This document shows positions 23,946 to 35,370 of a DNA stretch of 56,751 bases, piece after piece. The notes under the pieces were generated by a model, which was not told the origin of the DNA, did no database searches, and saw only the letters and a program-made list of their open reading frames with translations. Location: positions 332,793-389,543 of the forward strand of contig MNCI01017535.1 of the NCBI GenBank assembly GCA_015680685.1, read 5' to 3'. The number at the start of each line of letters is the position of its first letter. Within the stretch, counting starts at the first letter, position 1. The position numbers and the translations under genes were made by a program. The stretch is from Gnetum montanum (Eukaryota; Streptophyta; Gnetopsida; Gnetales; Gnetaceae).

Positions 23946-24510
23946 TTGTCTTCGCATCTCTAACAATCTCAATACTTCATGCCTTCCACAACATAATATG
24001 CAGAAAAATCAAAGGTGCACACAACTCTCTAAGGAGCATCTTTGCATAAAACATCCTAACAGACTCTCAAGCCAAAACTACATGAGATAGCATTACATCA
24101 ACATTAACAAATACTATACCAAAAAATCATAACACATGTGAACACAAAACTTGAACAAAACAAAAAAGACATGCAACTCATACTTTAACATAATAAGATG
24201 TCTCTTCAATAGCAACAAATCCCTAAGACAACATCATATCTCAAAATAGAGCAATTCCTTTTCACATGTCCAATCTAATGACAATGGTAGCATCTTGATC
24301 TCTTTTCTTTTTCATCCATTTCATATATCAATGAGAATAAAAACCAAGACATTTTTACTATATTGTACACACAACTCTCATTAAAATAATCTACATTGAA
24401 ATAGAAAAAAACAATCAGTAAATAATCCACCCTGTAATACCTTTTGTAGTCCACTAATAACAAATATTGCACAACTTAACTTCACTTAACCTTGCTCTAG
24501 TATGCGTAGT

Positions 24511-24945
24511 GCAAAATTGGTTATTGGACAAAAAATAACATAACAATAGAGATAAAACTTGGAGAATGGAGGGAGAGAGAAACAAGGGAGATAAACAAGA
24601 AAGCAACTATGCAACTTTTACAAAATTTTTAAAACTACAACATAAACAAAGATATCTACAAAGATCACAAGTCAGTTGTTTCCACATAGCAACCTTTACA
24701 GAAGAGACTGCACACTCCCAACTCACTCACTATAACCAACCCAAGATAAATTTAAATAGCCATATCAAGGGTTATAATAATAAAAACAACCAATAATTAA
24801 CTTAGACATATCTTTATTTTTCTCTTTTATAACAAGTTTTAGATATTTAACTCTTTTTTAAAAAATTCTAATTAACTCTTCTTTAGAAAATTCTAAAACC
24901 AACAAATAGTAGAAGAGAAAAGTGAAGTTCAATATAAGTTAATTA
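24511..24945. repeat. Direct repeat, copy 2
   Basis: Second copy of the repeat at 23513-23945, in the same orientation. It runs directly into a short local tandem duplication at 24922-25070. Confidence 0.75.
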
Positions 24946-25070
24946 CAGATTTTGTTTTCACATCTCTAACAAATGTTACAGATAAAAAAATAGTCGAAGT
25001 TCAACGCAGGTTAATTACAAATTTTGTTTTCACATCTCTAACAAATCTTACCGATAAAAAAGTAGTCCCT
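24922..25070. repeat. Two tandem units of about 75 bp
   Basis: GAAGTTCAA, GTTAATTACA(G/A)ATTTTG and CACATCTCTAACAAAT appear twice in order, each unit ending with GATAAAAAA(A/G)TAGTC. A third, diverged copy of the start lies near 23918 in the upstream direct repeat. Confidence 0.75.
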
Positions 25071-25566
25071 TTCAAAAATGTTTGCTTCACTAAAATAAAA
25101 ATATCATTCAATATGAATTTTAAGTTGAAAGATCAAAATCTCTTTGCTCTAGAGTCTACGTTCAAAATTTTTACTTATGGGTCCGTTTAACCATGGAAGA
25201 TTAGATGAGAATTTTCTATGAAATATCCAAAATCTTTCTGCTCTACTCAAATTTAAAATGTTGCCTGAAAGATCAAAATTAGGTACCTTACCATTAAGTT
25301 AACAAAGTTTCAGTAAATTTTGGTTTAAAACAATTACATAATTTTAAATTTTTTAAATTTTAAATGTTAGTAACAGCAAAGTAATTTTCTTAATAATATT
25401 TTTAAAACTTATATCTTGTATATTTTCTCAATGATATTTTCCCAGTGTTTATAAACTTAATAAACTTTCAGTTTCAAAAAAAAGTCAAGGTAGCATCCTC
25501 CAGATAACATGTTGTGATAGCATGCGATTGAACATTTTACATTTGTAGAAATAAGTCATGGACTAG
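25071..25566. other. AT-rich sequence, nothing recognised
   Basis: No gene or repeat signature found; it ends at the LINE poly(A) side and target duplication. Confidence 0.5.
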
Positions 25567-25579
25567 CCATGGTATAGAA

Positions 25580-26764
25580 CTTTCTTTTTTTTTGGAAAAA
25601 ATCGAGCAAATTTTTATTCCCAAAAAACAACTATACACCAGTATAGCACAGGCCAGAGAGCTGCTGACCCGACACCAACAGCGGACCCAAACCCCAGGGC
25701 CCCCCACAAGTCCTGACCACCTCAGGGCATCCCTGTTAGTGAGTGATATGTCTGATCCCCAATCCCTTAAACAGTATTTTGGACCAAGCCGGGCATGTCC
25801 CAACTACTCCCCCTCCCCCCCCCTCCCACTTTACTCGGGGGGCCTTTGGGATGTTCGTGGTTAGAGCCCAGACTCTCCTCAAGGGTTTGGAGGTCCGGGA
25901 ACTGCTCGCCTGGGTCAGCAGCTAGGCGACAACGATTTTCTTCAATTATCTGGGCAATACCTATCATGTGGTCTCTGATAATGTTCTCGATCCATTACAG
26001 CATTTGGTTGTATGATTGCGGGGGCAGGGTCGGTTTCTCAGAAAGCGTTCCCTCAGCAACCAGCGACGGCCCCCTGTCATAAGACGTTTGCCCCGCTATG
26101 TGTTCTCTAGGGTCGGCGTCTTTAGTTGACGAATCCCTCCGTAGGTCCTAGGCCAGCCTGCCCCCTGCACAACCTTCTCTCATAGGGTCCTGGGGGGTCA
26201 TGGTTGTAGGCCCAGCCAAGACCGCGGTATCCCAAACCAAATGACCGCATCGCCCCCTCCGCCGTTGATACACCTACATAGGTCGAAGCAGTAGTCGAAG
26301 TAGCAGGATCAGACTGCCAGACTGCCAAAGAGCACGTATCACCCTCGAGTGTTGGCCAAGGCGTCCTCATTGCAAAGACTCCCAAAAAAAGTGGGGGAGG
26401 TTGACAAGAGTCTCGGTGCGCATGCACTTGAGAAACATGAAGTGTACCTCGTTGAGCTTGTGATGTGAACCCAACTAAATGAAGTAACTCTCTACCAGCA
26501 TCGCTGCGGTGCCCTAGGTGGGCGAGAGGGCTGACCCCTGGATGTGGCCGTTGGCCATCCAGGGGATGGAGCCTCGAAAGAACTCAACAGCATCGAACCG
26601 CACCACCGGGGGAATCCGGTCCCCTGTTGCAAAGGCACTAATCGTCATGGCCAAGGCATCCACAATCACCTAGATTTGGCATCCGCGGAACATTGTGAAC
26701 TGCCTGTTCCAGTTTGTGTAGAACAGTTGGATGTCTAGCTCCGGGTCCACCGTGATGCGTTGTA
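25580..26764 (-). pseudogene. C-terminal part of LINE ORF2 and LINE 3' end
   Basis: Continues the ORF2 frame broken by T2 at 39704. It starts LLQRITVDPELDIQLFYTN and goes on with NRQFTMFRGCQ, a stop, then DALAMTISAFATGDRIPP and FFRGSIPWMANGH before decaying further. I recognise neither an RNase H nor another named domain here. Minus-strand frames at 26427-26122 and 25803-25537 are alternative readings of the same decayed tail. The element ends with a polyadenylation-type signal and an A-rich tail at about 25610-25580. Confidence 0.65.
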
Positions 26765-26769
26765 GCAAT
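26765..26769. repeat. Target-site duplication GCAAT, left of T2
   Basis: GCAAT immediately precedes the 5' LTR and recurs at 39704-39708 immediately after the 3' LTR. A 5-bp duplication is standard for Ty3/gypsy integration. Confidence 0.9.
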
Positions 26770-28286
26770 TAAAACACCACAAAAATTTTAGCAACACTTC
26801 CAGACAACTTCAGAGCCTATGAAATAGCTTCAAGCAACCCACCATGGAGTAAGCAAGGTCCACCTGAGGCCCCACAGATCACTATGGCAAGTGTCGATGT
26901 CAAGAATCATCAGTTTCAAGGTCAAAAAATGTAATTTTGGCTAAGTACAATGTGCTTGCGTTGTGCTTACGCTACACAACGTAAGGATCAGCGTCACCAA
27001 CTTTTGGGGCCCCAAAACTGAATCAAAATAGGCTGAAATCAAGCACAAGGATCACCCATGACCTTCACCAAGGTCCCTTGCAGCTCCCAGCCTCTAAAAA
27101 ATCAAAATTCAGGCCTTAAATGAGGTATTTTCAGTTGATTACGCTGGGGCTACATTTTCTTACGATGCACAGCGTAAGCATCAACATAAACATTATTCAC
27201 AGCGTAAATACTATTCATCGCGTAAACACTATTCATTGTGTGAACACTATTCACAGCGTAAACACTATTCATCGCATGAACACTATTCATCAACTTCCAG
27301 AAAAATTTCAAAAAATGATAGAAAATTTTCAACATTAGCAACTTCCAGAAAATTCTAGAAAAATTTTAGAAAAACTCAGGGACAAAGAAGTTTCAAGCAA
27401 GACAAGTCAAATTTCTCTTGTATATTTCATTGTAAATTTTTATTTGTGGGAGAGTTAGGCCCTCATGGTCTGAATTAAATGTACTTTCATGGGCTTTAAT
27501 AACCCATAAATTGTAAAATGCGATGCACCTGGTCAAGAATGTAGCTTGCTGACACACATCCAACTCTCGCCAGCACACATCCAACCCGAACACAACTATC
27601 CATTGGATACATGTCACTAGATCCGCTTTCCTTTCATCTCCCAGCCGTTGATTCCATTCTGGAAATTCTGTGCCGGGGCTCGGCCCAACCCTATAAATAC
27701 CCTGTCAATTCACATGAATTGGGGAAGGCAAAAATTGGAGAGATTGAATATTCTAAGAGAGGACAGAACCTGCAATCCTTGGGTGCTCAGCACACCTAAC
27801 TATTGGCATCCAAGCATTTCTCACGTTCATCATATCACATCATCGCATCATCACTTCAGACATCATCTCGGGGCTTAGTGCTTGACCTGCCATCCACACG
27901 TGCAGCTACACTTTGACCGGTGCATACCTTTTTATTAAACAATAAAATACAGTTCATTGCCTCCCATTTACATTATTTACTTCAGTTTATGCTTTGTTTA
28001 CAATATAGCTCTGTTTACGCTTTATTTATAATTTAGTACGCTCTGTTTACATTTCGTATCGTTGTTTGCATTCCGTTTACATCCCATTTACGATAACCCC
28101 AGCGCTAGCCGTAGCTTACGCTCAGGGAAGTCCTTGGTTGATTTGTGTGCAGACCATCCAAGGCACTCTGCCTTCGTCTACTTTTCAGCTTGTCCTCAAG
28201 CGAAGGCAGGGACAGCTGTGGTTTCCTAATGACCTTTCGGTGTTTGTTTCCCTTCCAGCCTCACACCAACGATTTAGGTCAGTCTA
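26770..28286 (+). repeat. 5' LTR of T2 (1517 bp)
   Basis: Begins TAAAACACC, where the 3' LTR has TGAAACACC, a G-to-A decay of the terminal TG. Ends AGTCTA, against AGTCCA in the 3' copy. A TATA box (CCTATAAATACC) lies at about 27690. Upstream is an 18-bp minisatellite at about 27190-27292. Near 26955 and 27140 lie inverted words such as CTTACGCTACACAACGTAAG. Confidence 0.9.
27190..27292 (+). repeat. 18-bp minisatellite in the U3 of the T2 5' LTR (five units)
   Basis: Units are variants of ACAGCGTAAACACTATTC. Five are readable here and seven at the matching site of the 3' LTR (about 38582-38709). Confidence 0.85.
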
Positions 28287-28290
28287 GTTT

Positions 28291-28309
28291 TTGGCGCTAG
28301 AATGAGGGC
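28291..28309 (+). other. Primer-binding site of T2
   Basis: TTGGCGCTAGAATGAGGGC begins four bases after the LTR end and is conserved with T1. It contains TGGCGC as expected for a CCA-ending tRNA; the tRNA was not identified. Confidence 0.7.
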
Positions 28310-28388
28310 CTGACTTGTTTTTTGTTTAATTGAAACGCTGATCACATTACCTATTCAAATGTTGCCCAAATCAAGTGCTGAAACCACA

Positions 28389-28545
28389 TGCTTACGCTGC
28401 TACAGTGTTTATGCTGCTACAGTGTTCACGCTACTACAGTGTTTATGCTGCTACAGTGTTCATGCTGCTACAGTGATTACGCTGCTATAGTGTTCATGTT
28501 GCTATAGTGTTTACGCTACTACAGTGCTGCTACAGTGTTTTTCAA
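28389..28545 (+). repeat. 18-bp minisatellite in the leader of T2
   Basis: About eight tandem variants of TACGCTGCTACAGTGTTT lie between the PBS and the gag start. The word TACGCT also appears in the LTR repeats but the unit is different. Confidence 0.85.
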
Positions 28546-28771
28546 CAAAAACACACAAAACGCATCTATTTCAAAGCTGAATTCATTGTAATTCGCACCT
28601 AGATAAATTTTCAATGTTCACACGCTGGACACTTAGACAAATTTTTAGTATTCATGCGCTGCCTGTTGGTCTAGTTTGATTAGTTTGGTCATGTAGTGTT
28701 TGTGTCACAGTGACACTGTAACTGCATGCAATCCAACTCCATTCGTCTACCCCAGTCCACTCACGTTTATC

Positions 28772-31097
28772 ATGGAATCCTCCCAAGTTAACCCAGTAAC
28801 ACTACCGATTACTGACTTTGGGGCTGAAGCTTCAAACCCTGTGACTACTATAGAATCCATAACCTTTATTGAACACATAAATCCTCAAGGCCCTACACGC
28901 TAATCCCTCAGGCTACAGGGTAAAGGTCCTATTCACACAACTCTTACACCTGAATAGTATAACTTTATCTGTGTCAAAATCCAAGCCAACCTACCCATTG
29001 ATCGTGTAGAGAGGAAAGCTAAGCGAGAATATGAATTTATCCACAAAGGAGGACATGAGTTTATCCCTTCAGCATTTGACATAATCCCACTATCTGAAAA
29101 CCATCATAAACTCATATCCCAGCTTCTTATGGCTAGAAGTCAAGCCTTACAACTACCTCCCATAGAGCCTCAAGATGAAGAAGATGACTTTGCAGCCCAA
29201 TCTGAACATGGAGAATCATACCATACCATTAGCCCCCATGCCCACACAAACCCATTATTCCATCCTTTCCTGGAAGAAACTGTATTTTCTTCTTCATCCG
29301 CAAACACTTGAGCATCTGTTCCCCATTCCATTCCTATCTTCTCTGTGCTCAATAACATTCACTCTGATGCATCCACTTCCATCATTCCTCCACTAGTGCA
29401 GTCCCAAAAACTCCCTCCCCAAACCAACACAGGGTCAATCTTCCAACCTCAAGTAATTAGAATGCCATCAGTCATATCAGCTTCCACATCCATCCATTAC
29501 ATACCCCAGGTGCAGATTCATGGGGCACCATTGATTACTCCAACCCAACATGTTCAAGGTGTTACCTCACAACCTATGGCTGGGCAGTGGGTTCCACTTA
29601 TAGTCTCAGTCCTGAATACCATCCCACCACAACAAATGTTAGCCCAACAACCTTCCTTTCCACAAACAATGCAACAATTAAATCATTATCATCCACAATC
29701 CACTCAATCCACTAGTTTGCCTACTGCCCAAGAATGGGCAGACACACAAAAAATGATGCCCTCCTTGGCAGAAGGATTAAAACGCCTTAAAAACTTTGAA
29801 CAATGAGGAAGTCAAAGTAGTAGATTTCTCTCAAGATAACCCAATTGACCCCTCAGTTCCACCCTTAACCTTGCCAAAAGGAGTCTCGTTACCTCAGTTG
29901 ACCAAGTACAATGGAGAGGGAGACCCAAATGCCCACCTGGTGATATTCCGAACCAAAAGTCTTTTACTTCAAGCATGGACCCATGTAATTTTGTGAGTGT
30001 TTGCAATGTCCTTAACCGGAAAAGCCTTAGACTGGTACCGATCTTTACCCCGTAGCTCCATATCTTCTTTAGAAAATTTATTCCATTAGTTTGTCACCCA
30101 TTTCAAGTACAATTTGAAACTTGAAGCCACGTTAGATAGCTTGATTCAAGTTAAACAAGCGCCATTAGAGCCAGCATAGAAATTTATCCAAAGGTGGAGT
30201 GCAGCCTTAAACAAACTTCATGAACCTATCCCCAAAACATATTTACTCACCATCCTTAAGTCGGCCATGAATGACTTTATTAAGTCAAAACTATACTACC
30301 TGAAAGCCCGCACATTGAGCCAAGCATTTATGCAAATCAAAGACATAGAAGAAGCGGCACAAACAAGTAATGACCTAACCTACTCAACCTTTAGGAGCCA
30401 ACACACGAGGAAAGATAAATCCAAAACAACGGTAGCAGTAGTGACTGAGAGAAAACAACCTGCTATCCCAAACAACTATGAAAGAACCACACCTACTCAT
30501 ACACCTGAAAATTCCTCAACTAGAAACAACAACACAAGTCATGCCCGTACCTTCGAAAGGAAAGACCTGGTTCAATACAGACCATTTCCCATGAAGCCTT
30601 CACAACTACTTGATCAACTTCTAAAGGCCAGGCTAATTCAACACAAACAAATGTCTCCTACGGCCTTGCAAAGACATGATCGCTTTTGCGAATTAGCCAA
30701 AAATCCAGCCTTAGCAACAGCCAACGAACCTCCCATTCCAAAAGGCTTTAGGTTGGATAGATTTTGTGAGTATCACCAATGACCTAGCCATTGAACTGAT
30801 TACTACTTTACGTTGAAACAAGACATACAACGCATGATTGATAGGGGCGAAGTAGTATTTGATGGGGCGAACCTAGTAAGACCTCAAAACCAATCCATGG
30901 GGGTCTACAAGGATCCTCTCAATACCAATGATGCACTATATGTGATTAATACTATCCATATGGAAAATAGACAAGACGTTCCGCGAAGACCTTTTGTGAT
31001 TCAGAGGCCTTTAGAAAACACACCTACCCCAACATCTCCTCAAGCCCCTTTCATCATCCACACGTCTCCCATGCCACAAAGACCATTCGTCATCCAC
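28772..31097 (+). pseudogene. Decayed gag of T2
   Basis: The start codon at 28772 opens MESSQVNPVTLPITDFG. A Pro/Gln/Ser-rich stretch follows to 29806. The frame then shifts by one, continuing from about 29796: LTKYNGEGDPNAHLVIFRTK, GKALDWYRSLP, FVTHFKYNLKLEATLDSLI and KFIQRWSAALNKLHEPIP, the plant gag core. Near 30755-30850 a partial zinc-finger block reads RFCEYHQ, then DYYFTLKQDIQRMID, where two expected Cys/Gly positions are changed. NLVRPQNQSMGVYKDPL matches T1. Stops lie at about 28901, 29309, 29994 and 30780. The protein would form the particle. Confidence 0.8.
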
Positions 31098-31187
31098 NTA
31101 TGTGGATGACGAATGGTCTTTGTGGCATGGGAGACGTGTGGATGATGAAAGGGGCTTGAGGAGATGTTGGGGTAGGTGTGTTTTCTN
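31014..31187. other. Inverted contig end between two single-N gaps
   Basis: Bases 31099-31186, bounded by N at 31098 and 31187, are the reverse complement of the sequence just before the first N. This looks like a misplaced or flipped short contig, not a biological hairpin, and it breaks the gag-protease frame. Confidence 0.85.
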
Positions 31188-31272
31188 GCCAAAACACCTT
31201 GGTGCACAACCCGCCTCCACTTCTCGATGACCTTTGTGAGAATGTCTTGTCGATAGGCTAATAAGAGAGTGC

Positions 31273-32487
31273 TTGGAAAAAGAAAAAAGAGAGCACATGG
31301 AGGGAGAAAATCATGGACACGAATTAGGACTACCAAAGCCTACACCACTAAACACCGTTCCCATGAGTCTGTCCGTTAATGAGCCTAGTACAAGTCACCA
31401 AAACAAAGATGAAGTCGTGAGTCATATCCCAAAACCAGCATCCTCAGCTACTAATGTAAAAACCCCTCCACGAGAAATAAGAATGTTGGGTCAAATGGAC
31501 CAAATCTTTACGAATAAGAATGTCCCAAAGGGTAAAGACCTAGCAAATGCATTGACCCAGGTCACACAAGCCTTAAAACAAAAGAATACTTCTTTAAGTT
31601 TGTATGACCTAGTAATGACTTCACCAGTACATCGAGAGGCTCTCGTACAGATCCTAACTTCAATTCCTGTTAGTGAGGATCTTCCTACAGATGAACCATC
31701 CATTTATGTAGTATTATTCCCACAACTTCAAGAATCAAAGACCACATCCTTAGAGTTCCGTGTTAAGATCATTAAGCTAGATGAGAAAACAGGGGAAATC
31801 ACCACGACCCCTATGTTCATAAAAATACAGGTTGATCATTTCAAAATACATCGAGTGCATGTCGATGATGGTGCGGTAACAAATGTAATACCTTTTTCTA
31901 TCATTGAAAAATTGGGACTCACTAAACAAGTACAGCCCACAACAACCTCTTTCTTGAGATCTTTCAGTGGTTCCTGTATGGGAGTGAAAGGCATGGTTAC
32001 CTTAGATTTCATAGCCGATGACCAATTTCCTACATCAGCTGAATTCATAGTGGTTGATGAAATGCCAAGGTTTAATCTAATCCTAGGACGTCCTTGGCTA
32101 GCTCAACTCAAAGCCATATCCTCACCAATCCATCGAGAGATCCACCTACCTTACGAGGGAGGTGAGATCATCATACATGGGGATACAACAACATCGATCA
32201 CTTCCTCGTACCTTGAGGTAGGTCAAGGGTCAGAAATTGAGTTCATTAAGCCTAAACAAGAAACCATGAACATACATCAGAACATGAACCCAACGTTGAC
32301 TCACAATCCAACTAGCACTGAAAAAACACAAGAAGACGCAGACATAGGATCCATTCCTAATGATATCTCTTGGTCAGAACTACCCTTTGACATCACTGAT
32401 GAAGGGGAAGGTGATTATAAAATCATACCCATATGCCCAACCCCACATGTTAAGCTACAAAAGATCAAGAAACAACTCAACAACTAG
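31273..32487 (+). pseudogene. Linker and aspartic protease of T2 (404-codon open frame)
   Basis: The longest clean frame in the window. The N-terminal third matches the T1 linker (SLSLYDLVMTSPVHREALVQ against LSLYDLIMTFTAHREALVH). From about residue 185 it is a retropepsin: VHVDDGAVTNVIPFSIIEKL contains the catalytic D-[DS]-G-A motif, and FNLILGRPWL is the C-terminal flap block. VDDGA instead of the usual IDGGS is shared with T1, so it is a family trait. The frame closes with an acidic tail and QLNN. Other parts of the element are dead, so it is listed as part of a pseudogene although this segment is intact. It would cleave Gag-Pol. Confidence 0.8.
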
Positions 32488-32504
32488 AACGAATGATACG
32501 AACT

Positions 32505-32670
32505 ATTCGAAATGACGTTAAACTACGAACTCTTTGAAATGATGTTAAACTACGAACTATCCTAAATGACGTTAAACTACAAACTGTCTGAAATGACGTT
32601 AAACTACGACATGTCCAGTATGACATTAAAACTGCCAACAAACATCCGCAATGACATTAAACTAGCCATG
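32505..32670 (+). repeat. 27-bp tandem repeats after the T2 protease
   Basis: Four or five units of GAAATGACGTTAAACTACGA plus seven variable bases; the last units decay to ATGACATTAAACT. They start just after the protease stop codon. Twenty-seven is a multiple of three but the frame contains stops. Confidence 0.8.
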
Positions 32671-33234
32671 GTCATAAATGGTCAGTTTCATTTAAAACTT
32701 CTTGAAAATGTTAATACTTTTGGCCCACCATGGCATAAAACTGGTAATCCTTTCTTTAACAACAGATGCAATAGTCCATCAAGACTTTAAACTAATGTAC
32801 CAAGCCTGAAATGGCTTTAAACTAGAGCCAACAAGTTACAAATTTACAAACTCTCATCATTTTACATTGAATTTTCACTTATAGATTACAAGTTATGATT
32901 TAGATTCTTGCACGGTCGTTGCTTTCTTTTCCAAGTATTTACCTTACATCTCACTTTACACTTTAAGAATTTATGTTACATTTAGTGGCACACATATACT
33001 CTGGAAAACAAAGGAAAACAAAAAAAACATGAGAAATAACAAAAATATTTACATGAAACATCAATATGACGAAAGAATGCAACTATTTTCTACCACAATT
33101 AAATTCAGTCCATTACATTAGTCTTTATACATTCCACCAGCTTAGTTATCCTATGTTCGTTTACACTTTGTAACTCTCCTACTGAGGGAGTGTCTCTTAT
33201 TTTGCTCTTGTTTTAATTGGCAGGAGCGAGCATC
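32671..33234 (+). other. Non-coding protease-RT spacer of T2 with a splice-acceptor-like end
   Basis: No ORF. It ends TTTTGCTCTTGTTTTAATTG then GCAG|G at 33219-33223, a good plant 3' splice-site match, twelve bases before ATG 33235 of the RT frame. Ogre elements of the Tat lineage are known to splice out an intron between protease and RT, so this could be such an intron; the donor was not found with confidence. Confidence 0.45.
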
Positions 33235-34760
33235 ATGGCCACCAACAACATCCTCTTAGTATTGTCTCTCAATGGACCATATGGAGATGTAGAAAGAGTG
33301 ATCCGCCTAGAATCTTTGGATCTAAATCCATCCACCTATACTGATTTGATATCCTCCACTCAAGAAATGTCAAACTAGCCTAAAAATGTAGCTAAAACTA
33401 TAGATCTAGAAGCTAACAATATCACTGAAGATCCTCTGGTTGAAATCCCCATTACCACAGTCAATGACGAAGCTAGAACCTTGAAACTAAGTGCCTTAAT
33501 GGATCCACAACTCATAGGCAACATCACTCAGGTTTTAAAAGACAACATAAAAACGTTCGCATGGTCATATATAGACATGTCGGGACTAGACCCCCGGATC
33601 ATCCAACATAACATTATTCTTGATGAAAAAATTAAACTAGTAAAGCAAAAAGCACGAAAGGTTAGACCCGAAGTAGCATTAGTAGTCTGCCCTGAAATCA
33701 CAAAGCTCTACCAAGCCAGTTTCATCTGAGCCGTTGACTATTCTGATTGGGTATCAAACATTGTTGTATTCTCCAAGAAGAACGGTAGTATATGTATATG
33801 CATAGACTTCCACGATCTCAGTGTAGCCACTATAAAAGATGATTTCCAATTACCCAACATTGATCAACTTATTGACACAACAGCTGGGCATGCACTGTTA
33901 TCCTTTATGGATGGATTTTCAAGCTACAATCAAATAAGAATTAATCCAGAGCATTAACTTAGGACAACTTTTATGACACCTTGGGGGACATTTTTTTATG
34001 CGATGATGTCATTTTGCCTTAAAAATGCAAGTGCTACATATCAGCGAGCGATGACATACATATTTAGTGACTACATGCTCAATTTGCTCAATGATTATGT
34101 TGATGATATAGCGGTCAAATCTAAAACAACTGGACAACATGCAAAAGATCTGGACTTAGTGCTTAAACATTGTCTCAAATATGACCTTAGGCTCAACCCA
34201 AAAAAGTGTGTCTTCGGTGTTAAAACGAGCAAAATTCTTGGTTTCCTAGTTTCCGAAACAGGGATACAGGTAGACCTTGATAAGGTTAAAGAGATAACCA
34301 ATATGTAACCACCAAGAAACCTTACCGAACTACGCAGCCTCCAAAGTAGGCTGCAATCCATTAGATGCTTTATCAAAAGGCTAACGGATAAGTTGAGTCC
34401 CACGCAACATCTATTATGAAAGAATGTACATTTTCAATGGACTCAATAATGCCACGAAGCATTTGAGAACATAAAACAAGAGTTGGCCCAGCTACCAATT
34501 GTTTATCCTCCACAAAGTGCAAACCTTTCTACATCTATCTTGCAACTTTCGGTTCTTCCATCGCATCTATGCTTTGTCAAAAATGTCAAGATGGGGCTGA
34601 GATCCATGTATATTATCTAAGCCATGCTTTAATAGCCCATGAACAACGATACAACGACGTAGAAAAATCATGCCTCGCCCTCATCTTCTCTTTGAAGAAA
34701 TGGCAACATTATCTCTTCCATAATTAAGTTTACATCATTTGCAAGGATAATGTTCTCCGG
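33235..34760 (+). pseudogene. Reverse transcriptase and first RNase H of T2
   Basis: Opens at ATG 33235 (MATNNILLVLSLNGPYGDV). The RT text includes SDWVSNIVVFSKKNGSICIC, DDFQLPNIDQLIDTTAGH, FMDGFSSYNQI and the catalytic YVDD at 34096-34107, then LNPKKCVFGVKTSKILGFLV. The connection region (FQWTQ, HEAFENIKQELAQLPI) leads into a frameshift near 34525. RNase H continues in the next frame as SHALIAHEQRYNDVEKSCLA and LIFSLKKWQHYL. Stops occur at 33376, 33727, 33955 and 34306. These domains would make element DNA from RNA. Confidence 0.85.
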
Positions 34761-34811
34761 GCCATCACTAATAACATCTATGAATCAAGTAGGTTAGCTA
34801 GGTGGAAAGCA

Positions 34812-35370
34812 ATGATTGCAAAATTTGATTTACACTATGTCACTCAATCTTCCACAAAAGGTCAAGCAATAGCCATGCAACTAACCGTCTCGCCGACACA
34901 TCATCAAGCAACGATAAACTATGAATTCCCATATGAAAATATTGACAATATAGACACCATACCTGATGATTATGAGGCAATCCTCTACTTTGATGGAGCC
35001 TCAAACTCTCAAGGAGGAAGTGCCGCAGCTATTTTAACATACCCCTCTGGAGAAATCCAACCTTTCGCCTACCGCTTAAACTTTCCTTGCACCAATAACA
35101 TAGCAGAATACGAAGGTCTTCTTAGAGAACTTCAAGTAGCGTTAACTTCGGGAATCTCGCACCTTGTAATTTGAGGTGATTCGCAATTAGTTATTAATCA
35201 AGTCACTAAAGTCTATGCATGCAAAGCTCTCCATTTGCAATCATATTGTAATTTGACTAAACATCTAGTGAGGCAACTAATAGAAGTGGATATACAACAT
35301 GTCCCTAGAAGCAAAAATACTGTCACTGATGCACTTGCCACACTAGCCTTAAACATGACACCTGAAATGT
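34812..35370 (+). pseudogene. Second (additional) RNase H-like domain of T2
   Basis: LYFDGASNSQGGSAAAILTY gives the first catalytic Asp. TNNIAEYEGLLRELQVAL gives the Glu helix, GDSQLVINQV the second Asp, and VPRSKNTVTDALATLA the last. One TGA stop follows HLVI at about 35172. A second RNase H after the RT-RH module defines the Tat group (known). It is distinct from the first RNase H ending near 34760. Confidence 0.85.

Noticed and set aside
27190-27292. CRISPR-like array
   Set aside because: Units are contiguous 18-mers without unique spacers, inside a plant LTR.
27393-27617. Repeated minus-strand frame (also at 38824-39048)
   Set aside because: Lies inside both LTRs of T2 and is kept only because the LTRs are copies.
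31014-31187. Large RNA hairpin in gag of T2
   Set aside because: The palindrome is bounded exactly by two Ns, which points to an assembly error.
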